The notes below the pieces were generated by a model, which was given only the letters and a program-made list of their open reading frames with translations, had not been told where the DNA came from and made no database searches. Positions 1-10,490 of a stretch of DNA of 64,000 bases are shown piece by piece. Origin of the DNA: Casuarius casuarius (taxonomy: Eukaryota > Chordata > Aves > Casuariiformes > Casuariidae). Both the position numbers and the translations under genes were made by a program. Position 1 is the stretch's first letter. Each line of letters opens with the position of its first letter. The stretch covers positions 851,167 to 915,166 of the forward strand of contig PTFA01000081.1 in assembly GCA_003342895.1 (NCBI GenBank). The letters are read 5' to 3'.

Positions 1-878
1 TTTTAGGTTCTTCTGCACTTTCAAATTTCTAAAAGCTGGACTAATCTGTAAACGAAAGCTGAATTTGGCCCAATACAGACGATTTAAGCAATACTTGGTA
101 AAATGTGCACATACCAGTTTTTGGCTTCATCGGAGGAATGCATTTTACTGAAAGCACATTCACAGTGGAGTCTACTCTCCTCCTGAGATGTTTCACAGCA
201 TCAAGCATACTCAGTTGACATGCCCCCATGAACAAGTAATTTCCTTCCTTCCTTCACAGAAGGCTGCTAATCTGACAGGTGTTGTCTAGGTACAGGTGTT
301 GTCCTAACATAGCCCATAGTACAAATGAGCAAGTTAAATACTTCCTGGCACAAGATACATACTTCGCTGAATAACCTGCATTGCTGAATGTATCCTTTCG
401 AGGCACACATTGTAACATAACATTCAAGGATTCCCCTCCTTGATAAACTGGCTTTTAAAAAAGAAACAAAAAAACCTCCTCCATCCAGATAGGCAGGTCA
501 AAGGATGAGTCACTAAAGATCCTGAGGTCACTCCCCCTCCGAGCAGTTGTCACACTGACCAGTAACTTTGATGACAGGAGAACTCTTAAGAGTGGTAAAG
601 CAATCAAAAAGCTATGTGCATTAAGACATATGGTTCTCACGCACAAATTCTATGTAATCATACAGCAGCTGTATAGCCACTAGCTCAAAAAACAGTAAAA
701 TATCCAAAGCGAAATTGTATTTCCTTATGTTCAGTATGCTCTGCTGTAGTACAAGGACATATGCAAGTTCAGCAATGGCATTAATCACCCCAAAATGAAG
801 AACTGAGCAGTTACACTCAACCTCTGGAAACACATACAAACATTGATTAATAGCTAACCACCATTTCGGAGAAGTTAC
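1..878 (-). other. NRDC: NRDC intron, incomplete at window edge
   Basis: This is the intron downstream of the exon at 879-1032. I found no further nardilysin exon in it on either strand. A short TTCC repeat sits at 241-254. Nothing else can be named. Confidence 0.8.
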
Positions 879-1032
879 CTATCAAGAGCTTCTTTGAAGT
901 ATTTCCTCTGCACATCAAACTGGAAGACTGTCCGCTCACAGTCGGTTGAAGCATTGTCACTGCCCCCATGTTTCTTCAGGAACGCATCAAACCCATTCTC
1001 ATCTGGATACTTCAAACTGCCCATAAAAACCA
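879..1032 (-). CDS. NRDC: NRDC coding exon after the zinc motif
   Basis: This 154-base exon begins by completing the Met codon after HFLEH (H-M-VFMGSLKYP) and runs through DENGFDAFLKKHGGSDNAS, TDCERTVFQFDV and KYFKEALD, a block that is very strongly conserved across M16 proteins. It ends with two bases of an Arg codon before GTAACT. The acceptor is TTTTTGTTCCAG. The next family block (starting with the Trp that follows DR) is not found between 1 and 878, so the following exon is outside the window. Confidence 0.96.
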
Positions 1033-2971
1033 CTGGAACAAAAATCAGCAAAATTAGGAAGATGATATAACATTTGGTATTCCTAACGGCAGCTATGACA
1101 ACCCTATTCAGCACAGCGTCACCAACAACTGTCCCACAGTTCACGTGCACCACCCATCCACTAAACACACTTATCAATACAATGATTTTTTTAACCACAC
1201 ATATCACTGAGCTAATACACCATTCCAGCTAGTTACAACCTTGTTAATGAAGAGACCCCTGCGTCCTGGTAACACTAAATACACGCTGAACCCCTGAAAG
1301 GACTCCAGCCCAGGCTGGACTTCCCAGGAGACCGGGCTCTCCTCTGCTTGCACACTCGTTCACGCACCCTCTCGCCCTTTCGCTCGTGGAGAACCCATGC
1401 AAACACACTCACTGCCCAGAGCAGCCCAGCTCAGCTCAGCAGCTCCAGCCAAGCACTGACACACTGTCCTTGTCAGGACTGACTTGATAGGTCCCAAATC
1501 CAAGAATAAACTGAATTTTAACTTTTGACATCACTTTTGAACACGAGGTAAAAGAGCATATATGAGATGTCAAATTCCAGGAAACAGATTCAGGTTTGGA
1601 ATCAGCAAAGCTAAGCAGCAGCCTGAGGACATGGTTAGACGAACTATTCCATTGGCAATAACGTAAGTTATGCCCTCGGTAACTGGTTAATGACATTTTT
1701 ACTGCTTGACTAAACAGACCTTTTTAAATGACCTGGGTTATAACACACCTTTTTTTTAATAAAGTTATTTTTAAACACAAAACATTTCATAGATCATGAC
1801 AACATTAGACAGTGGCAGAACACAAAGTGCATCTTCTACCAACAGATTGCGTAATCTGGGCAATAATTAGTGTAAGACTCTCAAATATACTCAAAATAGC
1901 AATGCCTTTTCTAGGCATAATCAGTCTTTAAGTCACGAGTAGCATATTAGGAGATGTCTAGTTGGAAACTTCATGTGGCTTCTGTGTCTGTATTACTAAT
2001 TCATCAACCTTTACTACACAGATAAGCAGTCTATGGCTCCAGGCTAGATATGACTTGCAATTTTACAAGACCAAAGGTAGCAAGCTCCCCCCACATTCAT
2101 TGGATAACAGAAAAGTGTACATTAGTGCATGGCCTGCCAAAGGACATGTGACACCACCTCCCATACTGAGTTCCCGACTAAGTCAGTATTTTTATAAAAA
2201 CACGAACTTATCTAACTATTCAAAATAAATTCCAGGGTAGCTGAAATAGGAAATCTAAACCTAGGATGTGAAATAGGAAATCTAAAACACCACAGAAACT
2301 CAAAGCTAGCAGCACTCATCCCGCACAGAGGTTGGAGAAGATGAAATAGGAGCAGATACATACTATGTTCCAGGAAGTGTGCTAATCCAGGCAGATCTTC
2401 AGGATCAGAGAAGCTGCCAACAGCAACGCACAGGGCAGCTGCAGACTGCAGAAAACACAACACTCAGTAAAAACTGCTTCAATGAACACTTCAAGAGGTG
2501 CTCCAAGAAAGCGACAGAAGTATGAGACAAATCAGTCAGGACCGACATACTAAAAAGAAGAGCTAGTCTCAATGTCTAATCACAAGGTTTCAGAGCACAA
2601 GAAAGCTTTCCATATAATAATTTTTCACTCTGTAGCTTTAAGTACATACCTGCTTTTCTGTACAACCTCTCTTTCTTGTTTCTTCCTTTTCAGCTAGCTC
2701 TTCTAATTCACTGTCATCAGGATCATTGAAATCCTCATTATCTCCATCATTGTCCTCACACTCATCCTCCTCATCACAGTCCTCCTCATCATAACCTTCT
2801 CTGCCATCTTCGATCTCTGCTCCAGAGTCGTCATCCTCATCGCTTTCCTCTTCAGATTCATCATCATCGTCGTCGTCGTCCTCCTCCGAAGATAATGCAG
2901 ATGGGGCACCATCCAGGTTATTCAAATCCGAAATTAAAAGTGCACATAAGCCATTTTGCATCTTGATATAC
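879..2971 (-). CDS. NRDC: Nardilysin (N-arginine dibasic convertase), 5' coding part, three exons
   Basis: Nardilysin is an M16-family zinc metallopeptidase that cleaves N-terminal to arginine in dibasic sites and also promotes ectodomain shedding. The coding segments are 2650-2971, 2364-2445 and 879-1032, read right to left on the minus strand; all joins have GT/AG borders and keep one frame (107 codons plus 1 base, 27 codons plus 1 base, 50 codons plus 4 flanking bases). Together they give the family-specific long acidic insert followed by the start of the catalytic domain with the inverted zinc motif HFLEH. The acidic insert separates nardilysin from insulin-degrading enzyme, which lacks it. 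The N-terminal exon is missing, probably in the N gap at 7810-8303, and the rest of the gene, including the third zinc ligand, lies left of base 1. About 185 codons of a protein usually near 1,150 residues are visible. Identification is secure from sequence and from its neighbour RAB3B. Confidence 0.96.
1033..2363 (-). other. NRDC: NRDC intron between the two M16 exons
   Basis: This non-coding stretch of about 1.3 kb lies between the HFLEH exon and the following exon. No coding block, RNA gene or repeat family is recognised. The region is AT-rich except for a modestly GC-rich patch around 1255-1440. Confidence 0.85.
2364..2445 (-). CDS. NRDC: NRDC coding exon with the HFLEH zinc motif
   Basis: This 82-base exon encodes 27 residues from SAAALCVAVGSF to LAHFLEH, plus the first base of the next Met codon. 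HFLEH is the inverted HxxEH zinc-binding signature of M16 peptidases: the two His bind zinc and the Glu is the catalytic base. Acceptor TTTTCTGCAG and donor GTATGTATC are both good. The preceding intron is only 204 bases long (2446-2649), short compared with the rest of the locus. Confidence 0.96.
2650..2971 (-). CDS. NRDC: NRDC coding exon with the acidic domain
   Basis: The exon opens after a pyrimidine-rich acceptor (TATTCTTTCAG) with one base completing an arginine codon, then YIKMQNGLCALLISDL, the conserved lead-in to the M16 domain. It is followed by about 70 residues dominated by Asp and Glu, including a run of seven Asp, and ends in TEKQ before a GTATGT donor. The acidic stretch is the hallmark of nardilysin and in the family serves in binding of basic partners and polyamines; that role is known from mammals, not shown here. 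The poly-Asp part is coded by imperfect GAC/GAT repeats, so it may vary in length. Open frames in the other phase across this exon are shadows. Confidence 0.95.
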
Positions 2972-3330
2972 CTGAAAGAATAATTATTTACAATAACTAT
3001 TGTAAATTGTATAGTATTGACTATGCTCGTTTCCCAAATATGAATTTTCAGAAAATGTGGGAATTTCTATATTTTTCACAACAGTTCTATGCTCTTCAAC
3101 GGAGATTTCCTAATAAAAATCTGAGATTGGCTAAAATGATGAGCAGCTTTACAATGGAAAAGTAAAAACACAAATCTGTTCTGAAGTTCTTTTTGTTCCA
3201 TCCACACAGCATCAGCCATTATGGAATTACGATCCATTATTAGTACAGCAATGCATCGCTTTTACAATTTAATTAATCACTGTCATGCAGCTATCATAAG
3301 CTTTAAAGCTATGAAAAAAGGCTAAACTCG

Positions 3331-3400
3331 TATTAAAGTCACACAGTCAGGGACAGGAAGAGCCCACCGCTCCAAATGAGTTGCAGGCCTAGGATTACAA
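3331..3400 (-). repeat. Worn MIR-like SINE remnant, minus orientation
   Basis: The plus strand reads a block like GTCACACAGTCAGGGACAG, with an aggattac-type tail further on. This resembles the reverse complement of the MIR/CORE-SINE central region (the part normally read as a conserved cacttgctgtgtgac stretch). Only a short core is similar and the ends are undefined. Confidence 0.35.
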
Positions 3401-4052
3401 GACAAAGAGGGAGATGTAGGAGAGAGAAAATCCAGAACACTCTTCACATTCTGCTTAGGGGTAAATGAATGCTATTTGTTCTCAGTGTAGACATGGAACA
3501 TGTAATCATGACAGGGTCTCATAAGCAGATAGAGCCAAATACCAACTTCCACAGCAAGCCATTCGCAGCACATTCAGGCCTCAGAGATGCGCAGACGGCC
3601 GTAGGAACAGGAAAGAAGCAATTCAGAGCAGTAATGGAAGCCCTTCTTGTAAGATCAGGGATATTGACTTTTATTTTTATTTATTACTGACTTTTATTCT
3701 ACTCTGTGAAATATTTACGCTATTAGCGCCTGGTTAGAGAAAACTTTATATACTCAAATAGGCAAAGCCAAATTTCCAGAGACTATTACTGAAGTAGAAA
3801 GGGCAGTGTACAGTAGCCTATTACACTTGGCAAGCTCTTGTAAACATGTATTATGTGGCAGAGTTAGGATCTTGATCTTTGCCTTTAAATAGGTCCCAGA
3901 GACTCTATTTTATTTGATTTTATTAATGCTTTCCACAGGAAGGAGGCCAATTTATTGGACAAGTATTAGAACAGATCTCCTCTGAAACCTTAATACAATA
4001 CCTGAGGGGGTACATGGTTGGACTGCTATCATGAAGTAACATATATATGCAC

Positions 4053-4075
4053 GTGTGTGTGTGTGTGTGTGTGTG
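4053..4075. repeat. (GT)n microsatellite
   Basis: Eleven uninterrupted GT units lie in NRDC intron 1. Confidence 0.95.
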
Positions 4076-7000
4076 GTACCTCTGTCTAGTACCATTCTAC
4101 AACTTTTCAGAGCAGGAATTGTGAGTATCACTACTTTGATACCAGATCTCGTACAAGTTTCTTGCCAGATCAGAAAAGGGAACAGTCACATTTTGTCAGA
4201 TCAGCCAGAGGACACCTTCTGGGAGCTTACACTGGCTATTATGCCAGCTGCAAAAAGAAAAATCCTGACTCAAGAAAATATTTATTCCAACATAAGTAGT
4301 AGCACAACAGGGACAGGTGGTATCTGATCCAGCATGAAGCCTGGTGGTACAAAACTAACGCCCAGCCCCATCCCACCCCCCACTACTCCCAAGAAGCCTG
4401 AGTGAGTACAGCAAGGTTACATCAGACCAGAGCTCTGCAGTGAGCTCACTCATTGGATCATCAGCAGCAGTTTCGAAGCAGTTTTACAGATCAAGCTACA
4501 CGATAAGCATACAAATAAAAGGCACGTTGTGTATTTTCCAAACCCATGGTTCCTGAAATGTCTCCTATATCATTTCATTCATGATTATCATTACAAAATG
4601 TGTTTCCCACTGATAAAAGCATGCACTATTATCAATATTCCAATTCAAAATATGAAGTCAGTGTAAACTTCACTGCCTCACACAGAGCTGTGGGCCACTT
4701 ACTACGACTCTGCAGACTACAGATCAGATTGAAAACGAGCTACCCAGGATATTTCTTTCCTAACCGAATCTCAGGGGAAAGTATTTGGAGAGGGGCAGAG
4801 AGGGTATTGTGAAAGGAGTTAAGCAGCTCTGTGATACAGAGTACGTTATGCTTCTTAAACTACCAAGTCTATGAAAGAAGCTAAAGAATAAATATTTAAA
4901 TAGCTGTGTTCAGTTTATGAATTATGACCATTTATCAACGGTGGAATAGATAGCATTTACTCTGGCCCAAAGTGTCATGATCATTAACACCCGTTTTGTG
5001 TGCTACAAGACCACTGAACAGTACAAACCTGATCCGATCAAGTGAAAGCACAATTGCTTTTTTTGTTGTTGTTGTTAAATTAACTATAGTACGCAGTGTA
5101 TAATTTGCAGGGACTACGACTAACTGCAGGAATTACAGATAGTAACTAGATCTGACATAAAATTTCTGGGTCCAAAGTTAATCATCCATACATTCTGAAA
5201 GTTTGGAATACCTAAGTGCATTTGCACCATATACATTTTTTCCATCATGCAGCTGCAGCTCTTCTGAACACGTAACAGGGATCCTAAGAACAGACACACT
5301 GTACTGTCAGCCCATGGTGCTTCAGGCTCTGGAGAACTCAAAGCAAGAGCCCCAGACAGCGTGGTCAACATCGCTGCAGTACGTCTTCCGGCACATCTTC
5401 TTTGCCTCTGTAGACAGCTGTCAGCTTCAGCTTTTCATGCCCCACGAGGAACATTCACTTCCCAGTGATCGATACGTAGTTATGGAGGGCGGAGAACAGA
5501 GCAGTGCTGTTCTTCCAGAAAGGTTTGCCATAAAGCTGTTTAGCCAGCTGTATCCAGTAGCTCTCGTTTATCCTTGCCACATACCTCCATTATTCTAACA
5601 GAACAGATGATTTCAATTTTTCATTACTCATCCTTAGGCTTGTGGGTGTCACACATTACAGCAGAAAGACAGCTCCCAGCAGCAAGGCAATGTTTGAATT
5701 CAGCAGCTGTTGCAGGCTATCGGATTTCAGTTAAGGAGAATCTAGAACAGTTTAGATTATACTGAGTAAAGGCACCACCTGACGTAGGTGTTCTTCACTT
5801 TTTCCGTGTTTCAGTCCAACGGAAAAGGACAAGTGTAATCAATACATAGGCATCAATTAGTATGCAAAATACAGTAAGAAAAATGCAATCACTGAACACA
5901 GACAGAAGCAAATGTAGTCCAGCTTCTTTTCAGTAGTAGTACACTGGCATTGATATAAATAAAACTAATTCAAATTCTTAAAGAGACTGTTAAACATCAT
6001 GGATAGGTTTAAGCAGGATTGTTCTCGCATCAAGTTATTTCCTTATGTCAGTGATAACTGTTCAGCAATTAAGTAAATATTGAAATACATATCAGTGTGT
6101 GGTAAACACTTACAAAGATGTTTTAATTTCCCAAATTACCAAAAACAAACAATACAAGCCCATGAAATTCCAGATAAGGATGAATTTAAAGAAAATGTAC
6201 TTTTTGGGAAAGAAAACTCCGTTAAGGTAACTAATCAGTCTTAGCTCTGACACACAGCAATATCACAAACAGAAACAACTTTGATTATGATGACCACTTT
6301 TGTCCCAACAATCTCACTTTTGAAAATACATTCTGCACGGCCTCTGTCTGCACTTCTCTGTTTTGATGGTCAGCATATTTGAGAGGATAATTTGGTGGAA
6401 AATGTTATATTTTAAGATTGATGTCACCAAAAGGACATATTAAGGCCACTGTCAGTGGTCTTCAGTGTACATCACCATGCATGGACAGGGGAGAGAGAAT
6501 GTGTATGCATCGTTAGATCACTTGCCTTTAAATTTGCTTGGAAGATTTGGAATATAGTAAGCTGACACAGGTACGCTTTACTTTTAGCAACACTGAAATT
6601 CTCCTTCCTAATGGTAACACTACATTTGTGTGTGTTTTGTGCAAGGCTTACTTGCCATCCATGGAAAACAGATTGAAAATAAATGATTCTTGGCTTCCAA
6701 CTGAACATCTGTTAAGCATGGAGAGCGGGATTTCTGAAAGATTTTGATACTAGTTTATTCCGTTTTTACAAGCAAACACACTCTCCAATTCGCTACATAC
6801 TGAGGCGGTTCCTGAGCCTCAAAAAAGATAGCCAGTGACGTTGTTTTCAAGGGACTCCCCAGGCTTCATTACTGTGCTGCTCCAGGTAGTAAAGGCAGAA
6901 GTTTCCCAAGCTGGGAGAGTCTCTATAAAGAACTTTACAGAGGGACAAGCCTCCTGCAAAGCAGCACGCGTAAGAACATAAGCAGGGCAGGCAGGCAGAA

Positions 7001-7809
7001 ATCGGGAGGACGCAGCAAGGAAGTAGGACAAAAAGGAAGGGAGTAATTTTTTCCCTAAGCCAATGGGGGCAGTTCTCACGCAGCCAGCAGGGAATTTCAC
7101 TGTAAACCAATGTCATTGCAAATCCAAAATTCGGCCCCAGATTTCAGCTTAGGGAGACCGTTCACTGGCTGCACAGATCAAACGTCATAAAGAATAAAGA
7201 TAAAAAAATATCTAAATATGGGCTGAATAATCTTCTGTCTAACAGAAAAAGTTATCACAAGCTCCCTTCGACAATGACTGCTTGACACCGTTCAGAGAGC
7301 TCGAGCTCGCCGGCTGTTCCCGGAGAAGGCCATAAACTCCGCCGCTCCGGGCTGCGCTTAGGGAAGGCGACGCTTCTCCGCGCTTTTAGCGATATTACTG
7401 ATAAGTATAAAAATGAAAACGCGAGTAATCTGACAGCGTAAAAGTAATCTTTGTCTCAACTCACGGGCACGTTTTGGTGAAAACTTTTGAGACTCATCTA
7501 AAATAGGAAGAGTAACAGCTTTCATTAAAAAAAAAAAAAAAAGAGGTAGCAGCAGCAGCAGGAGGCATCTGCTCCGAAACACCGGCCCGGCCGCATTTCA
7601 CGCCGCGGGTGAACACCTCCAGGAGCGAGTCACCCCGAGGAGGCTGCAAACTAATGATTTAAAATACACCGCCCTGCCCCTAGCGCAGACACGGCCCCAA
7701 AGCGGGGTCTCAGCCCCGGTGCCGGTCGCGTCTGTGCTTATTTAAGCTCCGAGCTCCCCGCTCCCGGGCTCCCGGGCGGCTCGGCCGGGCCCTCTCCGCA
7801 GCGACCCCC

Positions 7810-8303
7810 NNNNNNNNNNNNNNNNNNNNNNNNNNNNNNNNNNNNNNNNNNNNNNNNNNNNNNNNNNNNNNNNNNNNNNNNNNNNNNNNNNNNNNNNNNN
7901 NNNNNNNNNNNNNNNNNNNNNNNNNNNNNNNNNNNNNNNNNNNNNNNNNNNNNNNNNNNNNNNNNNNNNNNNNNNNNNNNNNNNNNNNNNNNNNNNNNNN
8001 NNNNNNNNNNNNNNNNNNNNNNNNNNNNNNNNNNNNNNNNNNNNNNNNNNNNNNNNNNNNNNNNNNNNNNNNNNNNNNNNNNNNNNNNNNNNNNNNNNNN
8101 NNNNNNNNNNNNNNNNNNNNNNNNNNNNNNNNNNNNNNNNNNNNNNNNNNNNNNNNNNNNNNNNNNNNNNNNNNNNNNNNNNNNNNNNNNNNNNNNNNNN
8201 NNNNNNNNNNNNNNNNNNNNNNNNNNNNNNNNNNNNNNNNNNNNNNNNNNNNNNNNNNNNNNNNNNNNNNNNNNNNNNNNNNNNNNNNNNNNNNNNNNNN
8301 NNN
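7810..8303. other. NRDC: Assembly gap, 494 N, likely hiding NRDC exon 1
   Basis: The bases are all N. The gap is flanked on both sides by extremely GC-rich sequence, the usual reason for loss in short-read assemblies. The NRDC N-terminal exon, expected upstream of the exon ending at 2971, is not found anywhere else between 2972 and about 9000. The gap is therefore its most likely place; the N count may be only an estimate of the true length. Confidence 0.8.
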
Positions 8304-8700
8304 GGGCCCGGCGGCCGCTCCCCCCCTGCCCTTCCACCGCCGCCCGCGCAGCTTCCGCCGCACGAGGAAGGAGCGGTGACGGGCGCCGCGGCCTCCCCGC
8401 CCGCACCAGTCAGCGCCCGCCGCGGCGCCACGTGGGGCGCGCCAGCCAATCCTTGGCCCGAGTTTGGACAGGCGGGCTCTGATTGGTAGAAAGGATGCTG
8501 GTGGCGTGGGCGGGTGGGGGGAACCATTAGTGGGGAGAGACGAGAGGGAGAAGATCAGCCCCTTTCAGAAATCAGGCTGAGGAGAGAAAGGGCTGATATC
8601 AGAGGCAGAGCTCGAGGACTCCTCGCTGCGCCGCTCTGGTCCGACATTTTGGCCTACCTGCTGTGGTAGATCTCCCCCACTTTTGTCTTGGATTAGTCCA

Positions 8701-8725
8701 AAGGCCGGCGTGGGAAGCCGGCCTT
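8701..8725. repeat. Perfect inverted repeat in the promoter
   Basis: The arms AAGGCCGGC (8701-8709) and GCCGGCCTT (8717-8725) are exact reverse complements around the 7-base loop GTGGGAA. It lies in the CpG island between the two pairs of CCAAT boxes. Confidence 0.9.
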
Positions 8726-8952
8726 CTCCCCCGCTGTCCTTCAACTATTGGTCCAAGCAGCTGTCGCTCAGCGCTGGCGATCCAATCAGGGAGCACTAGG
8801 CTGGCGCGTCCTGCCCCACAAGGAGGGCGGCACGCCGCGGCCGTGGGCGCCATGTTGCGGCTGTGTGAGGTGCTGACCGTGGCCGTCGCTCCGTCCCGCC
8901 GGCTTTTCTAGCTCAGCCCAGAAACAAGGCGGCGAAGTCCGGCCCCGCCGAT

Positions 8953-8975
8953 GGGCCGGGGCGCAGGGGAGCGGG
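8953..8975 (+). promoter_or_regulatory. Potential G-quadruplex at the promoter edge
   Basis: Four G runs of three to four bases are separated by loops of 2, 4 and 3 bases (GGG-CC-GGGG-CGCA-GGGG-AGC-GGG), meeting the standard four-run definition on the plus strand. The same bases also form GC-box-like sites, so Sp1/KLF binding is an alternative reading. Confidence 0.55.
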
Positions 8976-10466
8976 CGGCGGTGCGCTGTGTGAGGCCAGG
9001 CAGCGTCAGCCGCTGTCAGGAAGCAAGAGCCTGACCTCGCTGTTGGTTGATAGCAAGCTGCCTCTCAGCTGGTGTTATTCAGCATTTAAATGAAGTAGAC
9101 TAAAGTTTGCAGTTGTATTTCAGCGGCCAGTATTACAGTCCCTTTCAGCCCACTGGTCTCTTGCGTGCCGCTGCGTGCTCAGTGTGGGCTTTTCTTATTC
9201 CCCCTTAACGGTGACGTTAGGTTAAAGTTTGGCCTCCCCTTAGGGCTATTGAACAGAGAGAGTTGTGATATTCAGTATTTATTCTTGCCATGGCCTGATC
9301 TTTCCAGTTCAGTAGTTTTCAGCATTTTCCAGTTTGTGAATCTGCTTTTTCCCCTTTGTGTAGCAAATCAAAGCCGCTGACACCAGGAACGCTGCCTTTT
9401 GTCTTTCAGGTACCTTTTCGAAGCTGTCTGCACAAGCTCTGGAGCTCACAGACGATAAATGGGAGTTGCTGCTGCAGTTGTTAGCAAATTGCATTCAAGG
9501 CCCACATACTTAAAACACTTCTAGCGCTAGTTTGACTTTGCCCTTGCATTTATCATGGTGTCCATTTTGTATTGTTCCACATTCGTTCAAATTTCTGCTA
9601 TTCCTGTAATGTCACCGCTGGTAGTTATTTTGTGTGTGTGTGTGTAAGTCTACACTGACTGCAAAAGAGATGCTAGAAGCAAACTTGAGGGGTCAGGCTA
9701 ACACAAATGAGAGGGCCTCTCTGTGAGATACAAGGGAGATAATTTTTAACGAGTTTCTGCTAGTGTTCTCCTGCTTGATTTCTCCACAAGATGGAAGCCA
9801 AGAGCCGTGTCTAGCCCAAAGCTTACTTTACCGTACAGCTTTTCCTTCAGAACAGTGCGCTCGGGGCTGTAGGTGATTCTGCAAGCAACATAGAGAAGCA
9901 TGTCAAGAGCAGTCAGCGCTCTTTTCATAGTCTAGCACCCCTTTCTTTTTCGCCCGGTAACTACACTTTTTATATCATTGTTAACCCTATCGTCCTGGGC
10001 CATCGTCAGTGGAAGTCTCAGTCTAGGTCTTTTTTAAGTCTATTGTGCAATAATGCCCATTATTTCCCTTGCTAAATTCTTGTCTCACATTTTGCCATTA
10101 CCTTTTATAAGTTGATACATGTACCTATTGTGACTGATTCACTGATGATATTGAAATCATCTGCATACCGCTCAAGGCATAGGAAGCAAAGGCTCCCTCT
10201 CTATTCATTCCCTCCTTTTAGTGCAAACATAAGATGAGAAGGTGTCAGACATCTCTCCATAAAGATGCTTGTGTATTTTAAGCGGTGATTGTATGCAATG
10301 ATTTTTTTCATTCAAAATAACCCCCCGTAGGATTTCTGCCTCCAATAGTAGATTTCTCCATGTATGCAGTGTAGGGCAGATCAGAATTGCTAAGGGTCTT
10401 TTTCACTTCTTCAGAGTATTCTGCCATGTAGTTTCTTGCTGGGCTGTGCTGTAAAGAACAATTCTA

Positions 10467-10490
10467 CCTGTCCTAGCTTGCTAGGACGGG
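10467..10490. repeat. 24-base near-palindrome
   Basis: The arms CCTGTCCTAGC and GCTAGGACGGG pair over 11 positions with a single T-G mismatch (a wobble pair in RNA) around a two-base TT centre. It may lie within the RAB3B 3' UTR, where it would form a hairpin in the transcript. Confidence 0.85.

Larger units (their letters stand above)
2972..7809 (-). other. NRDC: NRDC intron 1
   Basis: This is the region from the acidic-domain exon up to the CpG island and N gap. It holds a (GT)n run at 4053-4075, a (GTT)n run near 5060-5077, a worn reverse MIR-like remnant near 3331-3400 and a poly(A) run at 7526-7542 followed by a short GCA repeat. A 131-codon plus-strand frame at 5203-5598 has no recognisable domain and is taken as chance. 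CpG content rises from about 7290 towards the promoter. Confidence 0.75.
7580..9010. promoter_or_regulatory. NRDC: CpG island and promoter of NRDC, interrupted by a gap
   Basis: The flanks of the N gap are very rich in C, G and CpG, in sharp contrast to the AT-rich surroundings. The right flank has four CCAAT boxes in both orientations (8446-8450 plus, 8482-8486 minus, 8747-8751 minus, 8782-8786 plus), a palindromic E-box CACGTG at 8429-8434, an EGR1-type GCGTGGGCG at 8504-8512, an ETS-type CGGAAG on the minus strand at 8352-8357 and a YY1-like CCATGTT at 8850-8856. No TATA box is evident. This is the expected design of a TATA-less housekeeping promoter for NRDC on the minus strand; mixed CCAAT orientation allows divergent plus-strand transcription as well. 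The start site cannot be fixed. Confidence 0.75.

Noticed and set aside
2703..2912. Met- and Arg-rich minus-strand frame
   Set aside because: It is a shadow of the NRDC acidic exon read in another phase.
5203..5598. 131-codon plus-strand frame in NRDC intron 1
   Set aside because: No domain, no splice context, antisense to NRDC and within the range expected by chance.
7358..7582. Minus-strand frame with poly-Leu and poly-Phe start resembling a signal peptide
   Set aside because: The hydrophobic run is the translation of a CTG repeat and a poly(T) run, and there is no further support.
7710..8527. Three long minus-strand frames running through the N gap
   Set aside because: Their length comes from N bases counted as open codons. 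The flanks are GC-rich promoter sequence and none shows a clear nardilysin block or splice donor.
8852..8911. A plus-strand start reading MLRLCEVLTVAVAPSRRLF, faintly like the N-terminus of mammalian nardilysin
   Set aside because: It is on the opposite strand to NRDC and ends after 19 residues; the likeness is a coincidence of GC-rich codons.
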